Origin: Arcobacter sp.
GTDB taxonomy: Bacteria; Campylobacterota; Campylobacteria; Campylobacterales; Arcobacteraceae
Direction: 5' to 3'
DNA length: 64,000 nt
NCBI GenBank assembly: GCA_003252105.1
Contig: QKDL01000023.1
Span: 1-64,000, forward strand
The notes below the pieces were generated by a model. It was given only the letters and a program-made list of their open reading frames with translations. It was not told the origin of the DNA and ran no database searches. Positions within the stretch are counted from its first letter, which is position 1; every line of letters begins with the position of its first letter. This document shows, one piece after another, positions 1 to 9,913 of this stretch. Position numbers and translations under genes: made by a program.

Positions 1-3000
1 AAAAATGGAACTACACAAAATGGTGATACTCAATATAATGATGGTGATACAATATCTGTAACAATATCTCAAAACAGTTCATCAGGAGTTTTCACAGTAG
101 ATACAATAGATGATTATCTAGCTGATAATGGAGAAAACTATAATCTAACAATAACAAATGTACAAAAAACAGGAGAGTTTGAAAATGTAGCAATAGGTGA
201 TAAAAATGGTAATTTTACTAATGTAACAACTACTATTTTAGATAATAGTAAACCTAACACTCCAATAGATTTAACAGATGATACAATAGAGTCTGATAAA
301 GAGATTGTAGTGATTAAACTTTTTGCAGCGGATGAAAATGGGGATGTAATAAAAGATGTTAATGGTAACTATCAATTAGCAAATAGTGTAGATGAGGGTA
401 ATGCTGCAAACTATATAGCATATGCCTTTGAAAAAGGAACCTCTGAGTACAAAGATTCTACTAAACTACAAATTCAAGCAGGAAGTATTGATGTTAATTT
501 TAATAATGATGAAGCAGTAGGTACAGATGAACAAACAAAATTTGATGGAACACAAGATTTTAAAAATATTACAAAAACTATAAATATAGGTGAAAGTTTT
601 AGTACAGATACTTATAACGATGTAATTACAGAAAATAGTGAAGTTTATAATGTTACATTAGATGCAAATAGCTATGTATTAAATAGTGGTAATGGATATG
701 AAAGTGTGGAAATAGATACAACTCCTGTAGAAACAACAATCAATGATTTTACTGCAAAAGTGTTTGTGAAAATTGAACCTGTAGTTGATACTACGTATGA
801 AGGGGATTCTTTAGAATATAAAGTCAGTTTAGTAGATGAAAATGGAAATGTTGTGACAATACCAACGGGAAAAAGCATTAGTGTAGATTTGAGTTATTCA
901 AATAATGGTATTAATCCAGCAGAAGCAGATGATTATACAAAAGTAAATAGTGTGACAATAACTGGTGGTAATAGTGAACAAAGTTTTACACTTCCTGCAA
1001 TTGATGATTTTTATGCAGAGGGTGATGAAGGCTTAAAAATCACTATTGGAAATATAACAGGAGATACAAGTATATTTGAAAATATTTTATTACATACTGT
1101 GGCTAATGGAGCTTCTGAAGATAAAATTACTGTTATTGGAACTATAAAAGATAATCCAGCAAATACTGAACAACCTACAGATGAAAATAATGTAGATAAC
1201 TCTACTGGTTCATATGATGAAGATGATACCGTATATGTAAAAATTACACATAATGATTCTGTTTATGAAGGAAATACTTTAAGCCATACTGTAACTTTAG
1301 TAGATAAAGATGGAACACCTATAACTGTCCCAGCTGGTGAGAGTATAACAGTTACATTATCATATAGTTCTGATACATCAGAAAATGCAGATTATGAAGG
1401 AAATACAAAAGTAACACAAGTAATAATAACAAGTGGAAACTCTAGTGTTGATGTTGAAAATTTAACAATTGATGATTTTGTTGCAAATGAAAATGGCGAT
1501 AATTCAAACGAGAGTTATACTTTAACTATAACTGATGTTAGTCAAAATAATTCAACTTATGAAAATATTACAATTGATACAAATAATAATAGTGTTACAG
1601 GAGAGATAATAGATGGTGTAACTCTTGGTATTCCAACAAATGCTTATGTTGATGAGGATAACTTTGATATTACTCTACCTAGCAATGAGATTAGTGACAC
1701 TAAATCACTTAATATTTCAGCACCAAATGGAGACAATGGTTATAAACTACTTTTTGATTCAAGTGTAATTGCAAAAGATCCTGATACTAATCTGCCTATA
1801 ACTCTTACATCAAATAGTCAAAATATCAGTTTTGATTACTCTACTGAGGGAAAAATTATTGCAACAAGAGATGATGGTAAAAAAGTATTTGAGATAACTT
1901 TAAATAAAAATGTAGCGGGTGGAGCTGATGATAATTATACTTATAAACAGTATGAAAATATTGACCATCCAGATACAAATAGTGATGACAATGTTGTTCT
2001 TACTTTTGGATATAAAATTGAAGATCAGACTAAAACAAGCAGTGTTCAAAACTTTACTGTAACTGTAAATGACTCTTTACCATCTGGAACAAGTCAAAAT
2101 ATTACTTTAGATGAAGATAGTTCTCAATTGATAGTTATTAGTGATGAGTCTTTCCTTAATGGTGATATTACATTAAATAATGGTGTAAGTGGTCCTACTG
2201 TAGTTGCTAATGGAAATAGTATAGATATATATGATAATTTAACAGATCAAGTAAAAGTTGGTACTTTAACAAATAATGGTGATGGTACCTTAACTTTTAC
2301 GCCAGAGGCAAACTATAGTGGAACAACAGCAGGATTTACATATAGTGCAAGTGATAATGATGGAGATACTGCTGGTTCAACAGTAAGTATAACAGTAAAT
2401 CCAATAGCAGATAAACCTGATATGAATGGAGCTAACGCAGGCTTAAATGAAGGTGCTATTAAAACTACACCTCAAGTTTTAGAAGATAATAACAATGATG
2501 CAGGAGTAGAATCAGGAGCATTGTATAAAGCAACAATTGGTTTGATTTTACCACAAGCTACAGATATTATTGATTTAACAAATAATACAGATAATGATCA
2601 ACCTGAAAAATTAGGTTTAATAACTTTAAGTAGTTCTACAACTGAAACAGTTATTATAGATGGGGTAGAACATAGTATAGATTCTAATGGTATTACAATC
2701 TTTATAAATGATATTGCAGACTATCATTATTCAGGGATTGATACAAGTGGAGCAATATCTATTACACAAGCTCAGTTCGAAGCTATTGAAGTAAAATTTG
2801 AAAACGATAATGCTGTAAATCCAAAGTTTACAATTAGTGTAGATGAATATGAAGTAAATGATGATAATACACTAAAAATAGGAGTAGCAAAGGCTTCTAA
2901 TTCACAAGATTATGAAGTAGATATTTTAGCAGTTACTGATCCAGTTACTTTACAATGGAATGATGATCCTAGTAACTTAGGAAGTTTTACAAGTAGTACA

Positions 3001-6000
3001 TTTACTTTTGATAATGTAGATGAGGGTTATGGAACTATTGATTTAAAAGCACTTCTTACAAATACTAATGGTTTAGAAACAGATGCTGATGGAGATTTAG
3101 ATGGTTCAGAACATAGAAGTTATACAATAACTGGTATCCCAGAAGGAACTATTATCACAATAGGAAGTAAAAGTGTAGCGGCTGATTCAACTGGAACAGC
3201 AACTATAAACTTCCCTGACAATACAGCTGATGATCCAGATTTTACCATGACAATATCTGAACAATTTAGTGGAACAATAAATGGAACAATAACACTAAAT
3301 GTAAAAGATACAGATAGTGACTCAGATGATACATTAAATCCTATTCAAACTCAAAGTGCTTCGGTAAACTTTAATATGGTTGTAAATCCTATAGCTGACC
3401 CTGTTACTTTAAAAGTTGCACAAGCTTATGGAGAAGAGGATGCAGGTAGAACAAATAGTAATGATGAATCTACTAATGCAAGTGTTATAGATGCACCTCA
3501 AGATGGAATAGAATTATATATAAATGTAATCTCTGATGATAACAAAGATATCCCAGGGGCAAGTTCAACAGATGCAAAAGAGGAATATAATGTAACTATT
3601 GATGGTATTCCAGATGGAGGTTCTTTATATGTTTATGATAATAGTTCATCAACTTGGAAACTAATAGATGAAACAAATGCTGGTACAGATGGAAACCTTG
3701 TGATAACAGATAATCCAGATGGCACTTGGAAAGTACTTATCAATGATTATCAAAATGATAATTTGCCAAAATTTATACCACCATATAATAGTGATGCAGA
3801 TTATACTTTTGATATAAGTGCTTATTCTTATGATAATCCAGATTCTTCAATAGCACAAACTTTACAAATAGATGTAACTGTAGATGCTGTTGCAGATGTA
3901 CCAGTAAATGATGATTTGAATAATAATACTGTAAATGATGATGAAAATGATACGAACAGCTTTACTTTAGTTTCAACTGAAGATAATGGAGGTATTAATT
4001 TAAAAGCAATTTTTAATACTCCAACATTACTTGATTCAAATGATGGGGAAAGTGGTGATGGGTCAGAAACTTTAACTTTTAAAGTGACTGGATTAGCTGA
4101 TGGTTTTTATATAAATGGAGCAACTTTTATAGGTGGAACTGGTACAAGTAGAGTTTGGCTCGTAGATAAAACTGAATTAAACAATGATAATGTGACTTTA
4201 CAAACACCAACCCATTATGCAGGGCAAGTTGACTTTCAAATTCAGTTTGTGACAACAGAAGATGCAGGGGATAGTAAAACTCATGCAATAAAAGATATAA
4301 GTGCTATGATTACTCCTGTAACAGAAGGACATATCGCTTCAAGTGATATTCAAAATGAAGATGAATCAAAAGTTCTTAACTTTGATTTTATATCTCCTGA
4401 TACAGATGATTTAGCTGCGGGAAAAGAGAGTTTAGAAAGTTTTAGTATAGATGTAACAGGACTTGAAGCAGCTGGGATAACATTAGTTTCAAATGGAGTA
4501 GACTTAACAACTGGAAAAACAGGATATCAAACACTATCTGTAACAAATGGAGTTGTAGAAGCAGTGACTGCAACGTTAAGTGAAGATATTGACACTGATT
4601 ATAGTTTTAATATCACATATACATATAAAGATGTAGCCGTTGATAATAATGGAAATACATATACAGATACAAAAACAGTGACAGATCAACTTTATAGTGT
4701 AACTGTAAATGCAATAACTGATGATATAACTTTAGCTATGAGTACAACAGCAATGGATGCTAATATCTCAGATGATGCAGGACATGTAACAGTAACAGAT
4801 AATGGAAGTTTTACAAAAACTTTAATTGTAACAGGTATTGATAGTGATGGTAGAGGAGATGCTGATAAAGATAGTTCAGAAGAGTTTACAAGAATAACAG
4901 TTTCTGGAGTACCTGAGGGGATAACTATTCCAAATGGGATATATGCAGGAGATACTGGTGGTGGAAACTATTCAGGATTTTGGTATGTAGACATAGCAAA
5001 TCAAGCTTTAGATAATGATGGAGCTACATATGATTTAGTATTTGATGTAGATGGTAGTTTTGATATAAATGATTTAGGTGATTATCAAATTACAGTTACA
5101 GCATATAATCAAGAAAAAAACAACGATGTAGAGCAATCAGATAGTCAAAGCTTTACCTTAACTATTGATACTGCAATAACAGGTCCTGGTCCTGGTATTC
5201 CTGCTACAATCACAGCATTTTATCAAGATATTGATAATGATTTAACCCATGACCATGCTTATGTAGTAAGTACAACTGCTGATACAAATATAACTGATAG
5301 TGATGCTTATGAAGGAAGTGTTGTTAGAGAAGATACTCAATTTCAATTAAGTGATGTTTTACATGTAGAGACAGATACAGCAGGGGCTACAAGTCAAGCT
5401 TTTTCAATCACACTAAAAAATGTGCCAACAGGTGTTGAGGTTCAGGGGATGACACTAAATGCCAATGGTTTTTACACTTTAAGTGGTACAGGAGATCAAA
5501 CAGCAATAGTAACGAAACTTCAATCTATTTTAATCACTCCAAAATCAAATGCAAATACTGATGCAAGTGATATTGATAATACAGATTTAAATTTTGATGT
5601 AGAACTTACTACTTATGCTAGTGGTGGAGCATCAAACTCTGCATTGATTAATTTTACAGCTTCAGTTCTTCCTGTTACTGATGAAATGGATTTAACAATT
5701 GTAAATGATGGAGTTACAGCTGAAGATGTGGTTCAAACCTTTAGCATAACATTAGATAATGATGCAGATGGTGTAAATACACAAATTATCGATGGTAAAG
5801 TGTATTTAAAACTTACAGAAAACTATTCAGATACTCAAGGTACAGATGGATTAAATGGTACTTTATCATATGGGGGAAGTGTAATTACTGTGACAACAGT
5901 AACAGGTGTAACAGATGTACCAGATGGGGATTATTATGTGATTGAAAATGTAAACTATAATGATACTTTAGATTTTGCATATACACCTGCTACAAATAGA

Positions 6001-7275
6001 GATGGTACAATTATTGTTGATACATATGTTAGAAACAAAGAGGGTGAAAGTTGGACAAGTTATGATACTAATACCCTTACTACATATAAAACTTTTTCAT
6101 TCAATGTAGACTCAGTTATAGATGGCTTTTCTTTAAATAGTGGAGCAACAATTAGTGGAACAGAGGATGAATTGGTGCCCTTAAATATTACACTTACAAG
6201 TGTAGATTCTTCTGAGAAACTTTCTTCTGTATCAATTAGTGGCTTACCTGATGGATTTTTACTTTTCTATGGAGAAAATTCAGATGGAAGTGGAAAAAGT
6301 CTAGCAAATAACTTAGGTGTGGATGGTAATACTACAATTCAAATGACTTATGGTGTTGATGAAACTGTAGATGTAAATAGATGGAATATCCCTTTAAATA
6401 ATGGAAATCTTCCTACATATATTTGGATACAGACTCCTGAAAATTGGAGTGGTACAATTCCTGATTTATCAGTAATTGCAGTTGATGAATATGGAAATAC
6501 TTTCCCTGAGACAATAACATCTGGAACAATTGATCCTATTGTTGATAGTTTGACATTAAATGCAACTCAGACATTTGGAAAAGAGGGTGAAGATATTTTA
6601 CTTAATTTAAATGCAAATGTTGAAGATCTTGATGGTAGTGAGACTATTACATTAACACTTGTTGGTTTTGGCGATAGTTCTGCTAATTTTAAAGTAGGTG
6701 GCGAAGCTATATCTAGTAGTTATGATTTGGGTACTGATACTTATACAATTGAGGGTATTAATGTTAATGATATAAATGCTTTAAGTGTAACACATGAATC
6801 TATATCAACTACAATAACTGTAGATGCTAAAATGGTAGAAAGTAATGGCAGTGAGTCAAGTTTGGTATCTGATAGTTTTGATATCTCAATTTCAAAAGCT
6901 GTTGCTTCTGCGGGAGATGATACTTTATTATTACAAACTGGAATAAGTTTTGACGGATTAGCTGGAATTGATACTTTGATTGTAAATGGACAAACATTAG
7001 ATCCAAGTCTAATATCAAATATAGAGATTTTAGATTTAAATTCAGGTAATAATAGTATCTCTTTAAGTTTAAATGATATTATGGATATGACTGATAACAA
7101 CAATGAACTTAAAATAATTGGAGATAGTGGTGATAATATTTCGTTTACATCATCTAGTTGGACTCAAGATAATAGTACCTCAAATGGAGATGGTACTACA
7201 ACTTATGAGTATTCAGATGGAGGAAATAATCTTAAATTAACTATTGATGATAATATTAATACTAGTGGATTATAA
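1..7275 (+). CDS. Giant type I secreted adhesin (LapA-like), 3' part
   Basis: The reading frame is open from base 1, so the N-terminus, including any retention module, lies outside the window; about 2,424 residues are visible. The protein is a chain of beta-rich extracellular modules, very rich in Asp, Asn, Thr, Ser and Gly and without visible Cys. Two neighbouring modules near 770-1170 and 1230-1620 share the pattern VKI..YEGD/NTL...VSLVD and resemble Calx-beta or T1SS repeat domains. Later modules carry the ITD/IAD-PVTL joints typical of large repeat adhesins. The last 120 residues (AGDDTLL, GLAGIDTL, SNIEILDL, then a Leu/Asn-rich stretch) match the C-terminal secretion region of LapA/BapA-type proteins. 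Classical GGxGxDxxx RTX nonapeptides are not obvious. The LapG- and LapD-like genes directly downstream support a regulated cell-surface adhesin for biofilm. The secretion ATPase, adaptor and outer-membrane genes are not in the window. Confidence 0.85.
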   Translation, partial: KNGTTQNGDTQYNDGDTISVTISQNSSSGVFTVDTIDDYLADNGENYNLTITNVQKTGEFENVAIGDKNGNFTNVTTTILDNSKPNTPIDLTDDTIESDKEIVVIKLFAADENGDVIKDVNGNYQLANSVDEGNAANYIAYAFEKGTSEYKDSTKLQIQAGSIDVNFNNDEAVGTDEQTKFDGTQDFKNITKTINIGESFSTDTYNDVITENSEVYNVTLDANSYVLNSGNGYESVEIDTTPVETTINDFTAKVFVKIEPVVDTTYEGDSLEYKVSLVDENGNVVTIPTGKSISVDLSYSNNGINPAEADDYTKVNSVTITGGNSEQSFTLPAIDDFYAEGDEGLKITIGNITGDTSIFENILLHTVANGASEDKITVIGTIKDNPANTEQPTDENNVDNSTGSYDEDDTVYVKITHNDSVYEGNTLSHTVTLVDKDGTPITVPAGESITVTLSYSSDTSENADYEGNTKVTQVIITSGNSSVDVENLTIDDFVANENGDNSNESYTLTITDVSQNNSTYENITIDTNNNSVTGEIIDGVTLGIPTNAYVDEDNFDITLPSNEISDTKSLNISAPNGDNGYKLLFDSSVIAKDPDTNLPITLTSNSQNISFDYSTEGKIIATRDDGKKVFEITLNKNVAGGADDNYTYKQYENIDHPDTNSDDNVVLTFGYKIEDQTKTSSVQNFTVTVNDSLPSGTSQNITLDEDSSQLIVISDESFLNGDITLNNGVSGPTVVANGNSIDIYDNLTDQVKVGTLTNNGDGTLTFTPEANYSGTTAGFTYSASDNDGDTAGSTVSITVNPIADKPDMNGANAGLNEGAIKTTPQVLEDNNNDAGVESGALYKATIGLILPQATDIIDLTNNTDNDQPEKLGLITLSSSTTETVIIDGVEHSIDSNGITIFINDIADYHYSGIDTSGAISITQAQFEAIEVKFENDNAVNPKFTISVDEYEVNDDNTLKIGVAKASNSQDYEVDILAVTDPVTLQWNDDPSNLGSFTSSTFTFDNVDEGYGTIDLKALLTNTNGLETDADGDLDGSEHRSYTITGIPEGTIITIGSKSVAADSTGTATINFPDNTADDPDFTMTISEQFSGTINGTITLNVKDTDSDSDDTLNPIQTQSASVNFNMVVNPIADPVTLKVAQAYGEEDAGRTNSNDESTNASVIDAPQDGIELYINVISDDNKDIPGASSTDAKEEYNVTIDGIPDGGSLYVYDNSSSTWKLIDETNAGTDGNLVITDNPDGTWKVLINDYQNDNLPKFIPPYNSDADYTFDISAYSYDNPDSSIAQTLQIDVTVDAVADVPVNDDLNNNTVNDDENDTNSFTLVSTEDNGGINLKAIFNTPTLLDSNDGESGDGSETLTFKVTGLADGFYINGATFIGGTGTSRVWLVDKTELNNDNVTLQTPTHYAGQVDFQIQFVTTEDAGDSKTHAIKDISAMITPVTEGHIASSDIQNEDESKVLNFDFISPDTDDLAAGKESLESFSIDVTGLEAAGITLVSNGVDLTTGKTGYQTLSVTNGVVEAVTATLSEDIDTDYSFNITYTYKDVAVDNNGNTYTDTKTVTDQLYSVTVNAITDDITLAMSTTAMDANISDDAGHVTVTDNGSFTKTLIVTGIDSDGRGDADKDSSEEFTRITVSGVPEGITIPNGIYAGDTGGGNYSGFWYVDIANQALDNDGATYDLVFDVDGSFDINDLGDYQITVTAYNQEKNNDVEQSDSQSFTLTIDTAITGPGPGIPATITAFYQDIDNDLTHDHAYVVSTTADTNITDSDAYEGSVVREDTQFQLSDVLHVETDTAGATSQAFSITLKNVPTGVEVQGMTLNANGFYTLSGTGDQTAIVTKLQSILITPKSNANTDASDIDNTDLNFDVELTTYASGGASNSALINFTASVLPVTDEMDLTIVNDGVTAEDVVQTFSITLDNDADGVNTQIIDGKVYLKLTENYSDTQGTDGLNGTLSYGGSVITVTTVTGVTDVPDGDYYVIENVNYNDTLDFAYTPATNRDGTIIVDTYVRNKEGESWTSYDTNTLTTYKTFSFNVDSVIDGFSLNSGATISGTEDELVPLNITLTSVDSSEKLSSVSISGLPDGFLLFYGENSDGSGKSLANNLGVDGNTTIQMTYGVDETVDVNRWNIPLNNGNLPTYIWIQTPENWSGTIPDLSVIAVDEYGNTFPETITSGTIDPIVDSLTLNATQTFGKEGEDILLNLNANVEDLDGSETITLTLVGFGDSSANFKVGGEAISSSYDLGTDTYTIEGINVNDINALSVTHESISTTITVDAKMVESNGSESSLVSDSFDISISKAVASAGDDTLLLQTGISFDGLAGIDTLIVNGQTLDPSLISNIEILDLNSGNNSISLSLNDIMDMTDNNNELKIIGDSGDNISFTSSSWTQDNSTSNGDGTTTYEYSDGGNNLKLTIDDNINTSGL

Positions 7276-7279
7276 ATAG

Positions 7280-7312
7280 AAATGAAGAGATTTTTAAATC
7301 TCTTCATTTTTG
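7280..7312 (+). terminator. Intrinsic terminator after the adhesin gene
   Basis: A 14-bp perfect stem (AAATGAAGAGATTT, loop TT, then its complement) is followed by a short T run. It begins 5 bases after the adhesin stop codon and ends 15 bases before the lapG-like start. It may limit readthrough from the very long adhesin gene into the two regulators. Confidence 0.75.
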
Positions 7313-7326
7313 TGATAAAATAAAGA

Positions 7327-7926
7327 ATGAGGATATTAATCATATTACTACTTGTTTTTACAGCCTATTCAAAAGAGTTTATAAATACTCAATTAATTCT
7401 TAATGTTGAAAAAAAATATAATCGTTTTGCAAAAAATAGATTTAATGCTTTAAATAGATTATTAAAGCGTTTAGAAAAAAAAGATGAATTAACAAAACTA
7501 CAAGAGGTTAATGATTTTTTTAATAGTGTTGGCTATGGTGAGGATATAGATATATATAAGGTTAATGATTACTGGGCAACACCATTTGAATTTTTAGCTA
7601 AAGATAAAGGAGATTGTGAAGATTATGTTATTGCTAAATATCTAGTTTTAAAATATTTAGGTGTATCTTCTGAAAAAATGTTTTTAACATATGTAAGAGT
7701 TAAGGATTTAGATAGAGCACATATGGTTCTTTCTTATTATAAAACATCAACTTCTGAACCACTTATTTTAGACAGTATTAGAAGAATCATTTTTCCTGCT
7801 TCTAAAAGAAAAGATTTAAAACCAATTTATAATTTCAATCCAAATATTTTAAAAAATGGCAAAAAGACATCTGCTCATAAAAAATGGGATAATTTAATAA
7901 AAAACTTTAGGGAAAATAAAATATGA
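7327..7926 (+). CDS. lapG: LapG-like periplasmic cysteine protease (BTLCP family)
   Basis: A 199-residue protein of the bacterial transglutaminase-like cysteine proteinase family. A signal peptide is visible at residues 1-15 (MRILIILLLVFTAYS). The catalytic triad expected for LapG is present: Cys97 in KGDCEDY, His132 in AHMVL and Asp149 in LILDS. The WATPFEFL stretch just before the Cys is also typical. In the Pseudomonas system LapG cuts the N-terminal retention module of LapA in the periplasm, releasing the adhesin when c-di-GMP is low. The gene sits between a LapA-like adhesin and a LapD-like receptor and overlaps the latter by 4 bases (ATGA), so the two are translationally coupled. The cleavage site in the adhesin cannot be seen because its N-terminus is outside the window. 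Family call is firm; substrate is inferred from context. Confidence 0.88.
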   Translation: MRILIILLLVFTAYSKEFINTQLILNVEKKYNRFAKNRFNALNRLLKRLEKKDELTKLQEVNDFFNSVGYGEDIDIYKVNDYWATPFEFLAKDKGDCEDYVIAKYLVLKYLGVSSEKMFLTYVRVKDLDRAHMVLSYYKTSTSEPLILDSIRRIIFPASKRKDLKPIYNFNPNILKNGKKTSAHKKWDNLIKNFRENKI

Positions 7927-9839
7927 GCTTATTTAAGCAGATGACAATTTTAATATCAGTTATTTTCATAATACTATTTACTTTAATTGTTTCTATTAGT
8001 TTTAATCAAATAAAAGATTCTGCAAAAGAGTCTTTATATAAAAATATCCAAAATAGTGCCTCTAATATTAGTTTATCTATCACAAATGCAAATACAGATA
8101 TAAGTACAATAAAAACAGTTATAAATGCAAGTTTTGATAATGGAAATTATGAAAAAATTGTTTTTAAAGATTTAGAAAATAAAATTATTTATGAAAGAGT
8201 AAAAAAAGAGGAACAATATGAAGAAGATTTGCCTATTTGGTTTATAAAATTTGTAAATATAGATGAGGTATCTGTTTTAGCTACAGTTTCTCAAACTTGG
8301 AAAGTATTAGGAACAATAGAAATCTTTGCAGATAGAGATATCTTTTATATACAATTATATAAAATGTTTATAAGTTTGATAATTACTTTGACTATTACTT
8401 TTTTAACCTTTCTTATTCTTGTATTTATATTTTTAAAATCGATGTTAAAACCCCTTGAAATAATAAAAAAACAAAGTGAAGCAATTATAGATAATAAGTT
8501 TATTTTTTCTGAAAAACTTCCATTTACTTCTGAATTTAAATCTTTGACTATAAATATAAATAGTATGTTGAAAAAAATACAAGAGATATTTAATCATGCA
8601 AACGATATTTTAAAAAGAAATAAAGAGCTGCTATATGTTGATGAACTTACAGGTTTATACAATAGAAAATATCTTGTTATGAAAATAAGTGAATTTTTGG
8701 AAGAAAATAGTATTAATCATTCAGGCTATATAGTTTGTATCGATTTAATCAGAGTTGATTTATTGAATAAAATATTTGGTTATAAAAAAGTTGATAATCT
8801 AATAATTCAAATAGTAAAAGAGATAAAAGAGTTATTTTTAAGATATGAATCAAGTATAATAGTTAGATCAAAAGCAGCAGAATTTATAGTAATTTTGCCA
8901 CGTATAAAAGAGCGTGAAGCCAAAGATGTTTCAGAACAAATATCTTCAAAATTAAAAGAATTATTATCTTTTGTAGAAGATGATGAAATAGATTTTTTTA
9001 TAGGACTTTGTAATTTTAAAAATGAAAAAATATATAGTGATATTCTAAGTAAAATTGATTATACTCTTTGTCAAACAAAAATACAAAATAATAATTATAA
9101 TGGCTATTACTACTTACAAAAAGATATAGTACATAATACAAGAGATGATTGGAGAAATATTATAAATAATGCTATAAGTAATGATTATTTTTATTTGGTT
9201 TTTAAAGATATAGTTTCATTAAATTCTTCAAAAATAGTTTATAAATCGATTAGTTTTGGTATAAAAACTTATGATAAAGATTTTTCTTATAGTGAATTTA
9301 TTGCTTCTGCAATTGAGCTAAAATTATTAGAAAAGATATATTTGAAAATTATAGAAAAACTGTTATGTTTAGATAAATATAATAAAAGAGTTACTATACA
9401 AATTCCAAATAAATTTGTAGAACATTTACCTTTTGAAAAATTAATGAAACTTTTTGAACGAAAGAATAATTTTGTAGATATTGTTTTTGAATTAGAAGAG
9501 GAGGTTTTTTTTAAATATAAATACAATTGTTTGACATTTATTGATTTATTGAGAGATTATGGCTTTGGTATTGCTGTATTTAATTTTATGGCAATTAGTG
9601 ATGATTATATTTATTTAAAAGAACAAAAACCAGAGTTTATTAAACTAAATAGATATTTTTTAGAAACAAGTGAAAATTTAGATGTATTGAAAATTATAAA
9701 AGAATCATTAGATATTGAAGTTATTGCTACATCTATAGATAATGATAAGGATTTAGATTTTATTAATAAAAAAGGAATAAAACTAATTACAGGAATAGTT
9801 ACTGAAAAACTTTTACAAGATAGTTCTAAAAATACATAA
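7923..9839 (+). CDS. lapD: LapD-like inner-membrane receptor, degenerate GGDEF and EAL
   Basis: A 638-residue protein with a membrane helix at about 6-26, a periplasmic LapD/MoxY-type domain, a second helix at about 145-172, a HAMP-like linker, a GGDEF-like domain (about 235-395) and an EAL-like domain (about 400-630). The periplasmic domain ends in TWKVLGTIEI, which fits the Trp-x3-Gly element that LapD uses to grip LapG. The GGDEF motif is replaced by SKAAEF, so no cyclase activity is expected. The EAL motif is replaced by YKSISF and the later acidic metal-binding positions are also lost (KLN instead of KID/KLD, ATSID instead of EGVE), so no phosphodiesterase activity is expected. Such proteins act as c-di-GMP sensors that sequester LapG. 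Erosion here is heavy enough that c-di-GMP binding itself is uncertain. It is coupled to lapG by a 4-base overlap. Confidence 0.85.
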   Translation: MSLFKQMTILISVIFIILFTLIVSISFNQIKDSAKESLYKNIQNSASNISLSITNANTDISTIKTVINASFDNGNYEKIVFKDLENKIIYERVKKEEQYEEDLPIWFIKFVNIDEVSVLATVSQTWKVLGTIEIFADRDIFYIQLYKMFISLIITLTITFLTFLILVFIFLKSMLKPLEIIKKQSEAIIDNKFIFSEKLPFTSEFKSLTININSMLKKIQEIFNHANDILKRNKELLYVDELTGLYNRKYLVMKISEFLEENSINHSGYIVCIDLIRVDLLNKIFGYKKVDNLIIQIVKEIKELFLRYESSIIVRSKAAEFIVILPRIKEREAKDVSEQISSKLKELLSFVEDDEIDFFIGLCNFKNEKIYSDILSKIDYTLCQTKIQNNNYNGYYYLQKDIVHNTRDDWRNIINNAISNDYFYLVFKDIVSLNSSKIVYKSISFGIKTYDKDFSYSEFIASAIELKLLEKIYLKIIEKLLCLDKYNKRVTIQIPNKFVEHLPFEKLMKLFERKNNFVDIVFELEEEVFFKYKYNCLTFIDLLRDYGFGIAVFNFMAISDDYIYLKEQKPEFIKLNRYFLETSENLDVLKIIKESLDIEVIATSIDNDKDLDFINKKGIKLITGIVTEKLLQDSSKNT

Positions 9840-9878
9840 GTAAATTTATAATTTATTACACTATAACTGTTAACTTTT

Positions 9879-9884
9879 TATAAT
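9879..9884 (+). promoter_or_regulatory. Likely -10 box of the nikKMLQO operon
   Basis: TATAAT lies 30 bases before the nikK ATG in the 74-base gap after the lapD-like gene. A small inverted repeat, TAACTGTTA (9864-9872), sits just upstream, where an operator could be. I could not match a NikR or Fur box with confidence. Confidence 0.45.
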
Positions 9885-9913
9885 CTTTAAAATTTTTTAA
9901 AGAGGTTATTGTA

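Noticed and set aside
6741-7103. 120-codon open frame on the minus strand
   Set aside because: It is opposite the adhesin C-terminus, in low-complexity AT-rich coding sequence, with no ribosome site or family resemblance.
1-7275. Many short direct repeats (GATGGAAAT, ACAGTAACA and similar), looked at as a CRISPR or satellite array
   Set aside because: They follow the codon frame and encode repeated beta-modules; there is no constant repeat with unique spacers.
1-7275. RTX toxin or bacteriocin instead of an adhesin
   Set aside because: No run of GGxGxDxxx nonapeptides and no toxin domain in the visible part; LapG/LapD neighbours favour an adhesin. The N-terminus is unseen, so this is not absolute.
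9840-9913. NikR operator before nikK
   Set aside because: TAACTGTTA is a small inverted repeat, but neither the E. coli (GTATGA-N16-TCATAC) nor the Helicobacter-type NikR pattern fits convincingly.
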